From Acidobacteriota bacterium (lineage in GTDB: Bacteria; Acidobacteriota; Terriglobia; Acidiferrales; UBA7541), in the NCBI GenBank assembly GCA_003224515.1, contig QHZC01000252.1:1-9023 (forward strand): DNA of 9,023 nucleotides. Direction: 5' to 3'. The notes under the pieces are model-generated. The model was given only the letters and a program-made list of their open reading frames with translations. It did not search any database and had not been told where the DNA came from. Of the stretch, positions 6,382 to 9,023 are shown one piece after another (positions within the stretch are counted from its first letter, which is position 1; each line of letters begins with the position of its first letter). The translations under genes were made by a program, and so were the position numbers.

Positions 6382-7476
6382 AAATCACCTTTGTGATGCC
6401 TTGTTATCCTTGGACGCCGATGGGAGGTTTCCGGGTCGTCTATGAATATGCGAACCGGCTAGTCGCCAGAGGGCACGAAGTTACGGTGGTTCATCCAAGT
6501 CGAGTGAGATATTCTCCGCAAGAATCATTGCCTGCCTATCGGCGGGTCCGCAAAACAATCAACTCCATGATCGAGTTGTATGCAAAACCTTCGGTCAGCT
6601 GGCAATCTATCGATGTTCGCGTGAACATGCGTTTTGTCCGGGATACAGATGTAGGTCGTATTCCGGATGGAGATGCGATCTTTGCCACGGCATGGCACAC
6701 TGTTCGGTCCTCTGATTCAAGGGTATGAATCTTGGCAAGCGCCAAAAGAGATGATTGATGCGACTTGGCGAGCACCATTGCACAAAGTGGTGATCTCGAA
6801 GTGGCTGCTTGAAATCGCTAAGGAGCTTGGCTGTCAAGATACCGTTTGTATTCCGAATGCCGTCGACCACCAGCGTTATCGGGTTACAAAACCAATTGAA
6901 GGCCGACGCCCACAGGTGGGGATGCTTTTTTCCTTGTCACAGATAAAAGGCTCGATCGACGGCATCAAGGCTCTCACAATCACAAGAGAAGAATATCCGG
7001 ACCTAAAGGCAGTCTTGTTTGGTACACCGCATCGCCCAGCCTGGATTCCCAGTTGGATTGAGTATCACGAGAATCCGCCGCAGGAACTCATCGTAAACCA
7101 GATCTACAACAACTCATCTGTGTTCCTCAGCTCCAGCTGGGCGGAGGGCTTTGCGCTTCCACCTGCGGAGGCTGCGGCCTGTGGTTGCGCGATCGTGGCA
7201 ACTGATAGCGGTGGCATTCGAGATTTTGTCGAGGATGGGGTGACTGGACTGCTTTCGGCCGCCAAAACACCCACAGCTCTTGCCGGCAACCTCTGCAGAG
7301 TGCTCAAGAATGAGAATTTGCGGGTGCAGCTTGCCAAAGCTTGCAACGGTGTCGTCGCACGATTTAGTTGGGAACAGAATACCGACAGGCTCTATCAACA
7401 CATTATTAAAGTACTGAATGTAGGACAGCCAGGAATGGAACAAGTCCAGGTACAGTCCTATCTGGATGCGGTTTGA
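6378..7476 (+). pseudogene. Family 4 glycosyltransferase, broken by frameshift and apparent internal deletion
   Basis: GT4 enzymes (GT-B fold, retaining) transfer a sugar from a nucleotide donor to the lipid-linked repeat unit at the cytoplasmic face. The first frame starts at ATG 6378 (MKITFVMPCYPW, then GGFRVVYEYANRLVARGHEV) and ends at a TGA at 6726-6728. The acceptor domain reads normally to FATAWHTV and is then lost. The next frame (+1) resumes with GPLIQGYESWQAPKEMIDAT at about 6706 and runs to the stop at 7474-7476. It carries the donor-site motif EGFALPPAE (E-x7-E; first Glu at 7144-7146) and VATDSGG. The two halves together match one protein, but relatives as I recall them have about 13-15 residues between the AW-T motif and LIQ-YE-W where this one has about two. 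A lost stretch of 3n+2 bases, such as 38, would explain both the gap and the frame. The downstream half could start at ATG 6667, but its ribosome site is weak and it would lack the N-domain. An assembly or sequencing error cannot be excluded. Confidence 0.8.
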
Positions 7477-7493
7477 AGAACCTGGTCGTGAAC

Positions 7494-7497
7494 GGAG
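7494..7497 (+). promoter_or_regulatory. Ribosome binding site (GGAG) supporting the GTG start at 7504
   Basis: GGAG at 7494-7497 lies six bases before GTG 7504. It supports the GTG start of the Wzy-like gene over later in-frame Met codons, which fall inside the first membrane helix. The gap after the glycosyltransferase stop is only 27 bases, so the genes are probably co-transcribed. Confidence 0.6.
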
Positions 7498-7503
7498 CAG
7501 AGC

Positions 7504-8946
7504 GTGCCTCCTGAGAATTATAAATTTGGCGGCGGTCTGTCGGATACAGTCTTGCACCCGATTGTTCTGATGGCCATGCTCATCGCGATTTTGCTTATCT
7601 TTCTGCTGCCCCGCAAGTACATTGTGGTGCCCCTTCTCTTCTTTGTGTTTCTGGTTCCGCGGGGCCAGGAGCTTTATGTGGGAGGTGTGCACCTATTGGT
7701 CTCGCGGATCCTGACGATAGCAGGAGGCTTGCGAATGATGGCAGGCAAGCACCTGTCGAAGAAGCCGCTTCTGGCCGGTGGGTTCAATTCTGTTGATCGC
7801 GCATTCATTTTGTGCTCTCTCTTTCAGGTCCTTGGCGTTATATCTCATTTTTTTCAATCACAAGCGATCATCAACCAATTTGGTTTTCTTTTGGACGTTC
7901 TTGCGGCGTATCTCTTGTTGAGGAGCCTGGTCCAAGGCGAAGAAGACATACACCGTGTGGTGAAGTGCTTCGCTTTTCTTACAGCAATTATCGCGGTAGG
8001 CATGGTCATCGAACAGTTGAAACTGATCAATATATTCGGACTACTCGGTGGAGTTCGACTTATCCCCGAAATTCGGGAAGGCAAGATCCGTTCACAAGGC
8101 GTCTTTCAGCACCCCCTTCTGGCGGGCACGTTCTCGGCGACTTTGTTGCCCCTATTTTGCCTTCTTTGGAAGAACGGTAAAGCTAAGTTTATCGCTGCCA
8201 TAGGTATGGTGGGGGCAACCATCATGACCGTGACAGCGTGGTCCAGCACTCCGCTGCTGACGTATGCGGCCGGGCTGCTATGCGTTCTCCTCTGGCCTAT
8301 TCGAACCAAGTTGCGTCTTGTACGTTGGGGTCTTGTGTTTGCCGTGATCGGTCTGCAATTCGTTATGAAAGCACCGTTCTGGTTTCTGATCACCCATATC
8401 GATTTGTCAGGTGGGTCATCTGGCTATCATCGCGCCATGCTGATCGATCATTTCATCCGGCAGTTCGCCGACTGGTGGTTCCTTGGCGCAAAAGACACAT
8501 CCACATGGGGTGACGATATGTGGGATGTACAGAATCAGTTTGTATCCGTTGGCGTGAATGGTGGCTTGATCGCGCTCTTCGCTTTCATTGCCATTGTCTC
8601 ACGCAGTTTCGCAAGACTTGGAGATACAAGAAAGGCTCTCGCGGGTGACAAAAAGCAGGAATGGCTTTTCTGGTTTCTTGGTTCCGCGCTCGTGGCCAAC
8701 GTTGTGGGCTTCTTCGGCATCAACTATTTCGACCAATCGTGCATTTCCTGGTTCGTGCTTCTGGCCATGATTTCGACCGTCACCGCCCCTCCCTTGCTGG
8801 AGATCCAGGCCGTAGCAGAGCCAGCAGCCAGTCCGTCGCTGAATTCTTCCAGATGGACTTGGTCGCAGCGGTTGGCGGGAAGTGCGAGAATCACTGATTC
8901 CCCTGACAACTACAGCACAAATCTCTTCAAGTCGCATCCTCGCTAG
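7504..8946 (+). CDS. O-antigen polymerase/ligase-like membrane protein (Wzy_C type)
   Basis: This 480-residue inner-membrane protein would polymerise or ligate the flipped repeat units on the periplasmic side. It has about 11-12 hydrophobic segments (for example near 20-35, 40-52, 98-116, 124-140, 155-170, 203-222, 228-245, 273-290, 349-367, 386-404 and 412-427). The segment RSQGVFQHPLLAGTFSA (196-212) is typical of the Wzy_C/O-antigen ligase family, with a conserved Arg and His. A large external loop at about 291-348 contains GYHRAMLIDH and WDVQNQFVSVGVNGG, which resembles the family motif that often carries His-Asn; here Gln-Asn is found. A hydrophilic tail (about 430-480) follows the last helix. 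Its place directly after a flippase and a glycosyltransferase favours a polymerase (Wzy) role over a lipid-A ligase (WaaL) role, but sequence alone does not separate the two. Confidence 0.85.
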   Translation: MPPENYKFGGGLSDTVLHPIVLMAMLIAILLIFLLPRKYIVVPLLFFVFLVPRGQELYVGGVHLLVSRILTIAGGLRMMAGKHLSKKPLLAGGFNSVDRAFILCSLFQVLGVISHFFQSQAIINQFGFLLDVLAAYLLLRSLVQGEEDIHRVVKCFAFLTAIIAVGMVIEQLKLINIFGLLGGVRLIPEIREGKIRSQGVFQHPLLAGTFSATLLPLFCLLWKNGKAKFIAAIGMVGATIMTVTAWSSTPLLTYAAGLLCVLLWPIRTKLRLVRWGLVFAVIGLQFVMKAPFWFLITHIDLSGGSSGYHRAMLIDHFIRQFADWWFLGAKDTSTWGDDMWDVQNQFVSVGVNGGLIALFAFIAIVSRSFARLGDTRKALAGDKKQEWLFWFLGSALVANVVGFFGINYFDQSCISWFVLLAMISTVTAPPLLEIQAVAEPAASPSLNSSRWTWSQRLAGSARITDSPDNYSTNLFKSHPR

Positions 8947-9023
8947 CGCAGACGCGAAACTGATAGGGGCCAACACGATCGCAGTAGAAATCTCGTCGGG
9001 GGGCAGACAGCAAGCATATCTCG
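8947..9023. other. Downstream end of window, nothing identified
   Basis: The last 77 bases after the Wzy-like stop contain no T-run hairpin, no convincing ribosome binding site and no start of a recognisable gene. A terminator or the next gene of the locus would lie beyond the window. Confidence 0.4.

Noticed and set aside
6690..6728. Programmed ribosomal frameshift joining the two glycosyltransferase frames
   Set aside because: There is no slippery heptamer or homopolymer at the change point, and a simple slip would not restore the roughly 13 missing residues. A deletion explains the data better.
1..9023. CRISPR arrays, tRNA or rRNA genes, insertion sequences, phage or defence genes
   Set aside because: Regular spaced repeats, cloverleaf signatures, transposase motifs and known defence motifs were looked for and not seen; the window is explained by polysaccharide genes.

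Overview
This 9,023-base window is part of an exopolysaccharide or surface-polysaccharide locus of the Wzx/Wzy type. All supported genes lie on the + strand. It probably comes from an Acidobacteriota-like soil or environmental bacterium. That guess rests on the mid-50s GC content judged by eye, on the secreted beta-helix protein whose N-terminal and C-terminal signatures resemble proteins I associate with that phylum, and on the style of the deacetylase and Wzy-like protein. It is an inference and was not tested by a database search.

Layout. (1) Bases 2-1603: the 3' part of a gene in which a left-handed beta-helix N-acetyltransferase (WbpD/FdtC-like) is joined in frame to a complete PLP-dependent sugar aminotransferase (WbpE/DegT family). 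It would make an acetamido-sugar nucleotide precursor. (2) 1711-2646: a CE4/NodB polysaccharide deacetylase without an obvious signal peptide. (3) 2792-4501: a secreted, Cys-rich right-handed parallel beta-helix protein, preceded by a 145-base gap with three copies of GTACAGG. (4) 4798-6381: a Wzx-type flippase. (5) 6378-7476: a family 4 glycosyltransferase that starts in an ATGA overlap with the flippase stop but is broken in the middle by a frame change and an apparent loss of about a dozen codons. (6) 7504-8946: a multi-pass membrane protein of the O-antigen polymerase/ligase (Wzy_C) type. The last 77 bases hold nothing I can identify.

How the genes fit together: the fused enzyme supplies an N-acetylated amino sugar, the glycosyltransferase (if active) adds a sugar to the lipid-linked repeat unit, Wzx flips the unit across the inner membrane, and the Wzy-like protein polymerises or ligates it. 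The deacetylase and the beta-helix protein would tailor or degrade the polymer. The initiating phosphoglycosyltransferase, the other glycosyltransferases and any Wza/Wzc export genes are not in this window.

The main points of interest are the acetyltransferase-aminotransferase fusion, which depends on a single base in an A tract; the broken glycosyltransferase; an 8-G tract in the secreted beta-helix gene; and the GTACAGG repeats in front of that gene. I did not find a clearly new defence, mobile or RNA system.
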